Assembly (NCBI GenBank): GCA_023662865.1
Contig: JAMPIK010000020.1
Span: 1-40,199 of the forward strand
Source of the DNA: Prevotella sp.
GTDB taxonomy: Bacteria > Bacteroidota > Bacteroidia > Bacteroidales > Muribaculaceae
Direction of reading: 5' to 3'
DNA: 40,199 nucleotides
The notes beneath the pieces were generated by a model, which was not told where the DNA came from, did no database searches, and saw only the letters and a list, made by a program, of their open reading frames with translations. A program made the position numbers and the translations under genes. Of the stretch, positions 1-7,911 are shown one piece after another. Positions within the stretch are counted from its first letter, which is position 1. The number at the start of each line of letters is the position of its first letter.

Positions 1-4
1 ACTT

Positions 5-18
5 GGCTCCTTGGAGCC
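5..18. terminator. Short GC-rich hairpin, possible terminator remnant
   Basis: The palindrome GGCTCCTTGGAGCC forms a 5-6 bp stem and is followed on the plus strand by an A/T-rich stretch starting GTTAACTTTT. It could end a plus-strand gene lying before the window. The T-run is poor and the gene is not visible, so the role is uncertain. Confidence 0.3.
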
Positions 19-96
19 GTTAACTTTTAATTAAAAAATAACCGAAGTATTGTTTCATGGAATGAGAGAAAATATATAGTTTATAGGAGGGTTCTA

Positions 97-293
97 TAAG
101 TGGCTGTTCAATTTAAATTGAACTTTATGCCGAGCGAATTTTTGAGCAGATTTTGCAAGTTGAAGGGGGAGTTATGCGAGCATAACGACCGATGAAACTT
201 GGCAAAATCTGCCAAAATGTCGCCGGAACAATAAAATCAAATTTATTTTGAGTGCTGCCACATAAAGTTTAATTTAAATTGAACAGACACTTA
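97..293. mobile_element. MITE-like foldback element with about 30-bp terminal inverted repeats
   Basis: The two ends (97-129 and 261-293) are inverted copies of each other over 33 bp with two mismatches. Each has AGTGnCTGTTCAATTTAAAT as its outer part and each is bordered by TA (97-98 and 292-293), so a 193-bp element at 99-291 with a TA target duplication fits. Inside are a second inverted repeat (146-161 with 196-212, one bulged base) and a perfect central hairpin, GTTATG-CGAG-CATAAC (171-186). The whole element can therefore fold into one long imperfect hairpin. There is no transposase or convincing ORF. A TA duplication is typical of Tc1/mariner/IS630-type transposition, so it may be mobilised in trans; that is inference. 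It lies directly beyond the 3' end of the HU gene. Confidence 0.6.
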
Positions 294-297
294 AATA

Positions 298-327
298 AAG
301 GGTATTCAAACTATTATGAACACCCTT
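298..327 (-). terminator. Hairpin after the HU gene
   Basis: An 11-bp stem (298-308 with 317-327, one G-U pair on the minus strand) with an 8-nt loop lies about 20 nt downstream of the HU stop codon. The following minus-strand bases (ATTTAA) are only weakly T-rich, so it is a terminator-like hairpin rather than a textbook terminator. Confidence 0.45.
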
Positions 328-349
328 CAATGCTTTTTCGTAAGAGGAT

Positions 350-613
350 TTACTTTCCGAGGCCGTCGGCCGGTTTGAATTTTACAACCTTGCGGGCGGG
401 AATTTGGATTTTTTCCTTTGTGCGGGGATTGATACCTGTGCGAGCTTCTTTCTCAACTACGCTGAAAGTACCGAAGCCGATAAGAGCTACTTTGTCTTCG
501 TTAACGAGTGCTTGAGCGATAGATTCGAGTGTTGCATCCAAGGCAGCTTTTGCAGATACTTTGCTGAGATTTGCCTTTGCGGCGATTTCATTTACTAAAT
601 CAGTTCTGTTCAT
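350..613 (-). CDS. HU family DNA-binding protein
   Basis: This 87-residue protein is a small histone-like DNA-binding protein that bends and compacts DNA in the nucleoid, normally as a dimer. The N-terminal helical half (MNRTDLVNEIAAKANLS) is the classic HU/IHF dimerisation region. The IGFGTF turn near residue 46 and the GINPRTKEKIQIPA arm near residues 60-73 are the family hallmarks, including the proline at the tip that intercalates into DNA. Length is normal for HU (about 90). It is transcribed alone from a good promoter about 35 nt upstream. HU and IHF subunits cannot be separated reliably by eye, so no gene symbol is given. Confidence 0.95.
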   Translation of the reverse strand: MNRTDLVNEIAAKANLSKVSAKAALDATLESIAQALVNEDKVALIGFGTFSVVEKEARTGINPRTKEKIQIPARKVVKFKPADGLGK

Positions 614-646
614 GGTTTTGTTTTTATAATGTTAACTAATTCGCGA

Positions 647-678
647 CAAATATAATACTATATTACTATATGAACAAA
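647..678 (-). promoter_or_regulatory. Bacteroidota-type promoter for the HU gene
   Basis: On the minus strand a TTTG (-33 element, 675-678) is followed after 20 nt by TATATTTG (-7 element, 647-654), matching TTTG-N19/20-TAnnTTTG. The expected transcription start lies near 640, giving a leader of about 25-30 nt before the ATG at 613. Confidence 0.7.
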
Positions 679-734
679 TTATTTGTCAAAAAAGTAAGAG
701 AGAAAGGCTAAAAAATTAAATTTCAATTGTTTTT

Positions 735-2165
735 TTATTTTTTGAACAGTTTTACAAGGGTTTTGCACGGCAAATAGCTCACAATTATAAGCAGTGGTGT
801 CATTATCCAAAGTGAAAGTGTATTCATGCCTGCCAAAAATAAAAAAGTTATTGCAAAAGTTGCAGCGGCAAGCCGGAGACATTTCCGGCTCAGCCTCAGT
901 CCGTACTTGCGATAATACACCCAACCCACAAGCAGGGTATATATGATGTACCAAATAATATAAGCAACTCCCAGACCGGTAAGTCCGAACAAGTTATAAG
1001 CAGCCAGACAAAGAGCCACACTGATTATTGCGTCCAATCCCTCGGTGAGAATATACAGTTTGCCGTCGCCGCGAGCTACTATCACATATGCCATACACCA
1101 GCTTATAGCTTTGGGCACACTGCTCAGCGCGGCCAACGATACAAAAGGCACAATAGGCTGAAATTCAGAACTATATAGCAACGAAATAATAGGTTCTCTA
1201 AGCAAAAGGAAAAGGCACAGCAAAGGGATTAGGCAAAGCAATAGCAGCGTAATCTCGTGATTTACAAACACTTCAATTCTGTTGTTGCGCCGGCAGTTTG
1301 CCGCTACACGCGGATAAAACTCCATGCCGATAGCTACGAAAAGCATACCGATATATCGGACTACGAGTGTATCGCCGGCTTGAACAAGTCCTACCTCTGC
1401 GGTGGAAGTCATGGCATTAAGTATTCCGATAAAAAACGTATGAGCAAGCGAGGTGATGAAGGCCGCCGCCGCCATATACAATCCGAGTCTTACAAAGGCC
1501 GGGAGTCCGCGCATGGGGCTGTCAGATACTGTCGGATTACACTTGAATCGATTGAACAGCAATGCTATAAACAGGGTAACGGCGTATGCCACTATGCTGA
1601 GCGGCACGCTCACACTGCCCCACCAATAAAACATGGGTATTGAAACGGCAAGTCCGCCGATGGTGCCATATAAATTTGCTGTAGCCAAAGGTTTGAGCCG
1701 GCTTGTGCCTTGCAAAATTGCTTGCTCACCGCTGCACATTGCGTTTAGAAACATCGCCACGGCCAAGATAAGAAAACCCCGGCAGCCTTGTGCGGAGTGA
1801 AAGAACCAATGGCCGAGGGGGATTGCCCCGGCGGCAAGCACGGTAGCCCCCAACAGCCCGGAAATCATGCTCCACCGTCTGACGGTTTGTACAATACCTC
1901 CCAGTCGGCTGCTGCCGGCGGCTGCCGCCACATCTCTCACCGAGCTTTGCCGTATGCCCATGTCAGTGAAGGTGGCAGTTGTGTCCATCACACTTTGGTA
2001 TATGCCGAACATCCCCACACCCGTAGTGCCAAGCCAAAGCGCCACGAGTTTCATTTTGATTATCGAACAAATAATGGAAATCATCTGAAGCCCGGAGAAC
2101 ATACTCATGAGCTTCATAACGCGCGCCGTAGTAGATACCGACTTATGTGTTGATGTTTCGGTCAA
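735..2165 (-). CDS. Polysaccharide/O-antigen flippase (Wzx-like, MATE/MOP superfamily)
   Basis: This 476-residue protein is almost entirely hydrophobic, with about 12-14 predicted membrane segments. It resembles lipopolysaccharide-biosynthesis flippases that move lipid-linked oligosaccharides across the inner membrane. The N-terminal stretch with VALWLGTTGVGMFGIYQS is typical of Bacteroidales members of this family. The start used here is a TTG whose TTGA overlaps the stop codon of the preceding gene, suggesting translational coupling. The first ATG is 16 codons later (2117), but family alignments usually begin before it. It is the last gene of the operon running down from 7785. The carried substrate cannot be told from the sequence. 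Confidence 0.85.
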   Translation of the reverse strand: MTETSTHKSVSTTARVMKLMSMFSGLQMISIICSIIKMKLVALWLGTTGVGMFGIYQSVMDTTATFTDMGIRQSSVRDVAAAAGSSRLGGIVQTVRRWSMISGLLGATVLAAGAIPLGHWFFHSAQGCRGFLILAVAMFLNAMCSGEQAILQGTSRLKPLATANLYGTIGGLAVSIPMFYWWGSVSVPLSIVAYAVTLFIALLFNRFKCNPTVSDSPMRGLPAFVRLGLYMAAAAFITSLAHTFFIGILNAMTSTAEVGLVQAGDTLVVRYIGMLFVAIGMEFYPRVAANCRRNNRIEVFVNHEITLLLLCLIPLLCLFLLLREPIISLLYSSEFQPIVPFVSLAALSSVPKAISWCMAYVIVARGDGKLYILTEGLDAIISVALCLAAYNLFGLTGLGVAYIIWYIIYTLLVGWVYYRKYGLRLSRKCLRLAAATFAITFLFLAGMNTLSLWIMTPLLIIVSYLPCKTLVKLFKK

Positions 2166-3112
2166 AGTGCAAGCGAATATTGTTCATAAACCACCCCGGT
2201 GGCTCCCATTGAGTATTTTTGGTTGAGGAGTCCCGCATTCAGGTACTTTCCGGCTTGCTCGTTCGAGGTGCCGAAATCGAAATAGTCTCTACCGACAAAT
2301 ACCTCGGTGAGAAGGAAATGGTACAGAGCCGTCAGGTAAAATCTCTCGCGAGCTCTTGCCGTAGTAGCCGCATATTGAGAATGGACTACACGGCCGGTGT
2401 CGTAGATACACACTCCGGCTTGCATTCCTTGCTCATCGCTCAATGTGTAGAGCTTGATGTTCTCCGGGAAAGCCGTTTTCAGTTTTATTATTTCCTCCAA
2501 AGAATGAACCGGGGCAGCCTCATGACGCTCGACAAGACACTCACAGAGGATATGCCAAAACAGAGCGTAGTCTTCGGAGCGTTCTATTTGAATGTTGTGT
2601 GTCCGGGCTTTGCGCACTTGCTGCCGCTTGCTCATGTTGAATTTCCACGGTGAACGCAGGTCGATTGCCGATGAAAGATTTACCGCGGTCTTCTCAAAAC
2701 CCAGGCGCCACAAAGCATAAATATCCTCTTGCGTGGGTACTGTATGATATATATATGGTATAGGCTTATATACAATTTTTTTGAAACCAACAGAGCGGCA
2801 ATATTGCACCCATTCTTCAAGGAGAGTGAGAATTGCTGCCCCGTCGAGATGAGCCGCAGGTAGCAACCAACCGCCGTAAGTCAGACCGGCATGGCTTGAA
2901 AGAGTGTCGTCCGGGAGTCTGCAAGCCGGGAGCAATGCCACCGGTTTGTTGCCTTTCAGGGCAATGAGCGAGGCGTCTGTGAAACGGTCGGCATGATAGT
3001 CCATATATGTGCGTTTCAAAAGGAATGTGCCGTTACGTGATGAAGCAACACATTCGTCCCACAATTGAAGGTTATCGGGCGTATATGGTTGAAATACAAA
3101 GATGGTTGTCAT
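2162..3112 (-). CDS. FemAB/GNAT-like acyltransferase family protein
   Basis: The protein (316 residues from the chosen start) resembles Bacteroidales GNAT/FemAB-like proteins often found beside polysaccharide and cell-wall genes. It begins with the family-like YTPDNLQLWDECVASSRNGTFLLKR. A C-terminal GNAT-like half contains VCIYDTGRVVHSQYAA, then FDFGTSN near the end, as in FemAB-type folds. Such proteins transfer acyl or aminoacyl groups; the substrate is unknown. The start at 3112 is chosen because ATG overlaps the preceding stop as ATGA; in-frame ATGs at 3121 and 3154 are alternatives but extend into the upstream gene. It overlaps the flippase start by 4 nt, implying joint expression and a role in envelope glycan assembly. 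Confidence 0.75.
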   Translation of the reverse strand: MTTIFVFQPYTPDNLQLWDECVASSRNGTFLLKRTYMDYHADRFTDASLIALKGNKPVALLPACRLPDDTLSSHAGLTYGGWLLPAAHLDGAAILTLLEEWVQYCRSVGFKKIVYKPIPYIYHTVPTQEDIYALWRLGFEKTAVNLSSAIDLRSPWKFNMSKRQQVRKARTHNIQIERSEDYALFWHILCECLVERHEAAPVHSLEEIIKLKTAFPENIKLYTLSDEQGMQAGVCIYDTGRVVHSQYAATTARARERFYLTALYHFLLTEVFVGRDYFDFGTSNEQAGKYLNAGLLNQKYSMGATGVVYEQYSLAL

Positions 3113-4677
3113 TTTATCCATGCTTCCGGGTTTAGTTTTTCTCTGTTTTTCCACACTTCAAAATGGATTGTGGTGCGTCCGCCTTCGTCACTGTCGGACA
3201 CAAGTTTGCCGAGAGCTTGTCCCTGCTTTACCTTATCGCCTTTATTTACAGCCGGTTTACCGATATTCCCGTAGACCGTATAGTATTCGCCGTGGCACAC
3301 AATTACCACGGTAGAGAAGCCGCTTACTACATACACGCCGGTCACGGTGCCGGGGTAAACGGCTTGTGCGGAAGCTCCTTTCGACACTACGGCATCAATG
3401 CCCGGATTGTCGAACACCACATCGGGTAAATCAGGCAACGGGTGGCGACCGAAGCGGCTTATAATGCTGAACTGACCGCTCACCGGGCGAGGCAATGAAC
3501 CCTTCAGAGCAGCGAATCCGGTAGCTGCTGCCGATGAAGTTGTTGATGCTGAAGTTGACGTATTGGAGGAAGAGTTGCCGCGCGGTTTGCGTCCGCGAGC
3601 CTCTGCATAATTGCCGCTGCCGGAAGTCTGCGGAGCGGTTTCCGGTTTCTTCTCTTCTTTCTTTTCCGGCTTTTTCACCTCCGGTTTCTTCTCTTTTTTA
3701 TTTTTCGAGTCTTTTTGTTTCTTTTGTTCCTTTTTGCGTTGTTGAGCTGCTGCCTGTTGCTGCTGCTCTTTGGCCTTGAGCTCAGCTTCCGCCTTTTCGC
3801 GAGCTGCGCGTTCTTTGGCGGCACGTTGTTCCGCAGCTTTCCTTTCGGCAGCTGCGCGAGCCTCAGCCTCTTTGCGCTGTTGCTCGGCAATTCTCGCCGC
3901 CTCCTGCTCTTGAGCTATGAGCTGCATTACTTTGGAAGACAAGGCATTAGCTTCGGCTTGCTTGGCCGCAAGATGTTTGCGCAAGGCATCGCCGTGACTG
4001 CGCAGTGCTTTCACGGCCTCATCTTGAGCGGCATGTTTGGCGGCGAGCTCTTTCTCCGCTTGCTTTTGCTGTTCAAGGTTTGCTCCCAACTGTTTCTCGT
4101 TTTCATCAAGGCTCACATTCAGCTGCTTGAGGTTGGCAATCTCAGCTTGAATTTCTTTTTCTCTCCTCTCACGCCATGTGCGGAATTTCTGAAAATACCT
4201 CATTCTGCGCCAAGCCTGATAAAAGTTTTTTGATGCGAATATGTAGGCCATCGGAGAAGCCTTCTTGCGAGCTATGCGCATCTTTTTTATTACCGATATA
4301 TATTGGCTGCGCAGGTTGGCCAGACGTTTTTCGCAATTGCCGATTTTGGTGAGACAAGCGGATATGTCGGCGTTAATCTGCGATTGCTTTGTTTTAAGGC
4401 CGGCCACCTTGTTTTTCTGCAAGTTTATGTCATGTTCAAGGCCGTTGAGCAAATCCAGATTCTTTTTCACATCGGCTTCGTTCTGCTCGATTTGCGCCTG
4501 AGTCATCTTGATTTCCTCATTTACATTCTGTTCCTGTTTGCGAACGGAAGCCGATGTCTCGTGCGGTGCTTTCTTTGCAGCTTTCTTTTTGGCGGGAGCG
4601 GCAAACACCGACAATGTGCCCGTGCAAATACACAGGCACAGCAAGACAGCCGGCAATCTCTTATAAAACCGCATCAT
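3109..4677 (-). CDS. EnvC-like murein hydrolase activator (degenerate LytM/M23 domain)
   Basis: This 522-residue protein has a signal peptide (residues about 1-26), a long coiled-coil region (about 45-320) rich in K, E, A and Q, a low-complexity linker, and a C-terminal LytM/M23 domain (about 403-522). In active M23 peptidases zinc is held by HxxxD and HxH motifs. Here the first His is Asn (NPGID, N424 and D428) and the HxH region reads YGNIG with Asn at 471; only HFE (H505) remains. That pattern matches EnvC/NlpD-type activators, which switch on periplasmic cell-wall amidases during division rather than cutting peptidoglycan themselves. It starts 5 nt after the DUF4292 lipoprotein gene and overlaps the next gene by 4 nt. 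Confidence 0.88.
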   Translation of the reverse strand: MMRFYKRLPAVLLCLCICTGTLSVFAAPAKKKAAKKAPHETSASVRKQEQNVNEEIKMTQAQIEQNEADVKKNLDLLNGLEHDINLQKNKVAGLKTKQSQINADISACLTKIGNCEKRLANLRSQYISVIKKMRIARKKASPMAYIFASKNFYQAWRRMRYFQKFRTWRERREKEIQAEIANLKQLNVSLDENEKQLGANLEQQKQAEKELAAKHAAQDEAVKALRSHGDALRKHLAAKQAEANALSSKVMQLIAQEQEAARIAEQQRKEAEARAAAERKAAEQRAAKERAAREKAEAELKAKEQQQQAAAQQRKKEQKKQKDSKNKKEKKPEVKKPEKKEEKKPETAPQTSGSGNYAEARGRKPRGNSSSNTSTSASTTSSAAATGFAALKGSLPRPVSGQFSIISRFGRHPLPDLPDVVFDNPGIDAVVSKGASAQAVYPGTVTGVYVVSGFSTVVIVCHGEYYTVYGNIGKPAVNKGDKVKQGQALGKLVSDSDEGGRTTIHFEVWKNREKLNPEAWIK

Positions 4678-4682
4678 CAGAA

Positions 4683-5534
4683 TTATTTATTAGTCAGGCT
4701 CTTAATCCACGATTTGAAAGAAAGGGATTTCCATTTGGAATTGACGCTGATTGGTTCAAGCGGAGTGGGAGTGAAATCGGGTTGGTCAAGGTCCAAAAAT
4801 ACTTTTACAGATTTTCCGCCGAATTTGAATGTCAGGTCTATGTCATAACCGTCCGAGTTATGAGTGTAAAGGGCATTTGCCATGTATGCCTCATCGGGAG
4901 TACCGGCGAGAGCCATGAGCATTTGTCCGTCCTTGTAGAGAGTAAAGCCGTATTGTGCGCGTTCCGGCTGCACTTTCGGGGTGATAATCCATGTGTCGGA
5001 AGCGCCGGTGCTTACTTCAACCTGCGGAGCATTTCCCTCAGTGAGCGTGCCGGAGCCAAGTACAAACACACGCCCCAAAAGCAGGTCTTGTAAATCAGTG
5101 ATTGAGGCACCGAGTTCCGACATCGGTTTTGCTATCGCGGCTTTGCAGAATGTTTTCGAGCGTTTGTTTACAAGCAATATGCTGTCCGGGTCTATCTCCA
5201 CCCGGCCCACTTCTCCCAACAAGGGAACATTCATTGACATAATTACAGACTGAGTGCGCACCATGTACACTTTTACCGAGAGAGCGAGAGGCAGTCCGTC
5301 CATTGAAGCTTTCCCTTTGAGCGAGACATTTTGCCAAGGGGTGTATGTGCGCGCCACAGCCTTGGCAATGGACTCGGACTCTTTGGCATTATAAAGCAAA
5401 ACATTCTCACCGGCGGCTCTCAGCTCGCGGCTCATGTCGGCATCGGGTGCAATGGCGGCCTTGCGAGAGCCGGCGCAAGATGTAAATGCAAGCAGTACGA
5501 GAAGAGTAACAGTATATAGCAGAGTGTTTTTCAT
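4683..5534 (-). CDS. DUF4292 family lipoprotein
   Basis: This 283-residue protein has a lipoprotein signal peptide with lipobox FTSC at residues 17-20, so it should be anchored in the outer or inner membrane facing the periplasm. The rest resembles DUF4292, a Bacteroidota family with a LolA/LolB-like half-barrel character; the SLKGKASMDGLPLALSVKV and IDPDSILLVNKRSKTF stretches are typical. Its biochemical role is not established. LolB-like lipoprotein handling is a possibility by fold only. The ATG overlaps the stop codon of the TPR gene by one base (TAATG), so the two are probably co-translated. It sits directly upstream of the EnvC-like gene, an order I recall from other Bacteroidales. Confidence 0.85.
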   Translation of the reverse strand: MKNTLLYTVTLLVLLAFTSCAGSRKAAIAPDADMSRELRAAGENVLLYNAKESESIAKAVARTYTPWQNVSLKGKASMDGLPLALSVKVYMVRTQSVIMSMNVPLLGEVGRVEIDPDSILLVNKRSKTFCKAAIAKPMSELGASITDLQDLLLGRVFVLGSGTLTEGNAPQVEVSTGASDTWIITPKVQPERAQYGFTLYKDGQMLMALAGTPDEAYMANALYTHNSDGYDIDLTFKFGGKSVKVFLDLDQPDFTPTPLEPISVNSKWKSLSFKSWIKSLTNK

Positions 5535-7321
5535 TAGAATATCTTTTTAGCTTTTATTTTATCAGAGAGAGTTTTATTGCCCGGCTCAATTTGCAGGCCC
5601 TTCTTCCACATTTCAAGAGCCTCGGCCTGCTTCCCCATTTTGAAGAGGATATCACCGTAATGCTCATAATAGTCGGAAGACATATCGAAGCCCGGGGAGT
5701 CGGCATATTCAAATGCCTTTTTTATATACTCCAAAGCTTGCGGATATTCACCTTTGCGAAACAGAATATATGCGTATGTGTCGAGGTAAATCGGGTTTTC
5801 CGGGTTCGACTCCACAGTCTGTTTGCTCAATTCGGCTGCTTTGTCGAGATTAAGTCCTTTTTCAGCCATGAAATAGGCATAATTGTTTTTGGTGAGGTCT
5901 GCATCGTACAGGCTCAAAGCAAAATCGTAATATTTGATTGCCTTTTCCGGTTGATTGGTTCTGAACAGCACATTGCCCTTCTCCGCCAGTATGTCGCTTA
6001 ATAATTGCTGTCCGGCCTCATTAAGGTAACCGAGCATTTGCTTGTCTGACAAGCTCAACGGGTCGGTGTCTGCGCTCAATCCGGCACTCTCAAGCAATTT
6101 GCCGATTACCGAGTCAATTATCGTGATTGCCTTGTCCGGCTGATTAATATATGTATAGTCGGAAGCTGCGATGAGTTCAAGCATCGGCATGTCTCCTGAA
6201 TAATTGACCGCCTGCTCATACACCTTGACGGCATCTTCATATCGCTCGACCGATGTGAGATATTGCACATACAAGGTGCGGTACTCCATATTCTCCGGCT
6301 CCATATCCACGGCAATTTCAATATTCTCGATAGCCTTGTCTTTGTCGTCTTTGGTTACATAATATTGAGCTGCCAGATTTCGCATTTCAGCAGAATACGG
6401 GTACTGTTCAAGCAGATTTGACATCATCGTATCCGTATGCTCGGTGGGCTTGTTTTCGGACAGTATGGGAGTGACATACTCCTTGAAGATTTCCATTTTA
6501 TCCTCAATGTCGGCATCTTCACACAGCAGAGCCTCATACATTACCCTCTGCTCATTGACAGTGTCGCCCTGTTGGTCGTAGTACGCAAGTAATGCTTGTT
6601 TTACATTAAAATTGCCCGGAAATATCGAATCAGCCGCCAGATAGTACTGTTTGGCCTCGTCCGGCTTGTCGGTTAACGAAGAGAGCAACGCCCTAATCAT
6701 ATAGAAGAAAGGGTCGGTGGTCTTTGTCTGTATCTTGTTATCAATCAGGTTGATGAGTCCGGTCGTGTCTTCTTTTGCCATGTATGCTTGTACTGTGAGC
6801 TGCATGTACTGCTCTTCGGGCTTGCCCGAGCCCACAAGCCTGTCAATGTAAGCGAGCGTGGAGTCCGGCTCGTTTATCATCAGAGAGAGTTTGGCTATGT
6901 TCTCCAACAAATCCTCATCTTGGGGAGCATACTGCAAACTTCGCTTGTATACACGCATAGCCTCATCACTATTCTGCGTGCGGACACACATATTGGCATA
7001 AAACATATTGTCCTGCACTTCGCCGGGGTATTCGTCTATATAAGCCTTCATCAGGTCAAAGCATTTTTGTGTCTCGGCAGAGTCGGCTATAAACACAGCG
7101 GTTCGGCCGTAATAAAAGCCGGACTGCGTGTTTTCGGGGTCTGTTTCGTATGCGTGGCGATAGAGAGCATAAGCTTCTGCCAAATTGCCGTCCATCTCCT
7201 GCTGCATACCTTCCAGTCTGTAATATTTGCTTTTGACCTGTTGCGAGGGTGATGAGGCCACAATATTGACACCGACAGCCAGCATCAACGCAAGCACAAT
7301 CAGCAATGAAATCTTCTTCAT
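5534..7321 (-). CDS. Secreted tetratricopeptide repeat protein
   Basis: This 595-residue protein has an N-terminal signal peptide or anchor (residues about 1-23) followed by TPR units along nearly its whole length. Recognisable repeats include GNLAEAYALYRHAYETDPEN, AMRVYKRSLQYAPQDEDLLE, AIENIEIAVDMEPENMEYR, AIKYYDFALSLYDADLTKN and ALEMWKKGLQIEPGN. TPR superhelices bind other proteins, so a periplasmic scaffolding role in envelope assembly is likely. Its partner is unknown. It lies 17 nt after dut and shares a base with the DUF4292 gene. The gene order dut - TPR - DUF4292 - EnvC resembles that of other Bacteroidales, by recollection. Confidence 0.88.
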   Translation of the reverse strand: MKKISLLIVLALMLAVGVNIVASSPSQQVKSKYYRLEGMQQEMDGNLAEAYALYRHAYETDPENTQSGFYYGRTAVFIADSAETQKCFDLMKAYIDEYPGEVQDNMFYANMCVRTQNSDEAMRVYKRSLQYAPQDEDLLENIAKLSLMINEPDSTLAYIDRLVGSGKPEEQYMQLTVQAYMAKEDTTGLINLIDNKIQTKTTDPFFYMIRALLSSLTDKPDEAKQYYLAADSIFPGNFNVKQALLAYYDQQGDTVNEQRVMYEALLCEDADIEDKMEIFKEYVTPILSENKPTEHTDTMMSNLLEQYPYSAEMRNLAAQYYVTKDDKDKAIENIEIAVDMEPENMEYRTLYVQYLTSVERYEDAVKVYEQAVNYSGDMPMLELIAASDYTYINQPDKAITIIDSVIGKLLESAGLSADTDPLSLSDKQMLGYLNEAGQQLLSDILAEKGNVLFRTNQPEKAIKYYDFALSLYDADLTKNNYAYFMAEKGLNLDKAAELSKQTVESNPENPIYLDTYAYILFRKGEYPQALEYIKKAFEYADSPGFDMSSDYYEHYGDILFKMGKQAEALEMWKKGLQIEPGNKTLSDKIKAKKIF

Positions 7322-7338
7322 AAGAATTAGACAGAACC

Positions 7339-7785
7339 TTAGTGTGTGCCGGTGTGGCCGAAAGCACCGAAGCCTCTGTCGCTGTCTTCAAGCTCATCGA
7401 CCTCGTGCCAACTTATCGGCACATATTCTTTAATTACAAGCTGGCATATTCTCTCTCCGGTGCGCACGGTGAAAGGCTCGTGGCCGAGGTTAATGAGAAT
7501 AACCCCTATTTCACCGCGATAGTCGGCATCCACAGTGCCGGGAGTGTTTACAATAGAGATGCCATGACGCAAGGCCAACCCGGAGCGCGGACGTACCTGA
7601 CACTCATACCCGGCGGGCAATTCAATGAAAAGCCCGGTGCCGATAAGCGCACGCTCACCGGGAGCAAGGGTTACATCTCCTTGCGGACACCATGCGTATA
7701 CGTCCATGCCGGCAGCCTGTTCTGTGCCGTAGGCGGGCAGCGGGTTCGGGCTGCGGTTTATTATTTTGACTTTCAATTTTTCCAT
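7339..7785 (-). CDS. dut: dUTP diphosphatase
   Basis: This 148-residue cytosolic enzyme hydrolyses dUTP to dUMP and pyrophosphate, keeping uracil out of DNA and supplying dUMP for thymidylate synthesis. All five trimeric dUTPase motifs are visible in order: GMDVYAW (I), [12 protein letters not shown] (II), [20 protein letters not shown] (III), GERICQLVI (IV) and [11 protein letters not shown] (V). Motif V has Ala where RGxGGFGSTG usually has Gly, a conservative change. Length is normal for the family. It is the first gene of the envelope operon and carries the promoter region shared with the divergent DUF4831 gene. Confidence 0.96.
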   Translation of the reverse strand: MEKLKVKIINRSPNPLPAYGTEQAAGMDVYAWCPQGDVTLAPGERALIGTGLFIELPAGYECQVRPRSGLALRHGISIVNTPGTVDADYRGEIGVILINLGHEPFTVRTGERICQLVIKEYVPISWHEVDELEDSDRGFGAFGHTGTH

Positions 7786-7804
7786 ATCTGTATTATTTAA
7801 CTCA

Positions 7805-7812
7805 CAAATTTA
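7805..7812 (-). promoter_or_regulatory. -7 promoter element for the dut operon
   Basis: On the minus strand TAAATTTG fits the Bacteroidota -7 consensus TAnnTTTG, ending 19 nt before the dut ATG. No clear TTTG -33 element is seen at the usual distance, so the promoter assignment is moderate. Confidence 0.5.
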
Positions 7813-7887
7813 GTGAAAAGTTTTTTATCCGAGGGTATGTTAATCAAAAAAAAGAGCCCGAGGCTGCAATTATATGTCAAAAATCAC

Positions 7888-7895
7888 TAAATTTG
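7888..7895 (+). promoter_or_regulatory. -7 promoter element for the DUF4831 operon
   Basis: TAAATTTG matches TAnnTTTG and ends 16 nt before the ATG at 7912. A good -33 TTTG is not visible. Together with the element at 7805 it makes 7786-7911 a divergent promoter region. Confidence 0.55.
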
Positions 7896-7911
7896 CACAA
7901 AATTATTATGT

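Noticed and set aside
3715..4233. Long plus-strand open frame opposite the EnvC-like coiled-coil region
   Set aside because: Antisense shadow of a K/E/A-rich coiled coil; low-complexity and without family motifs.
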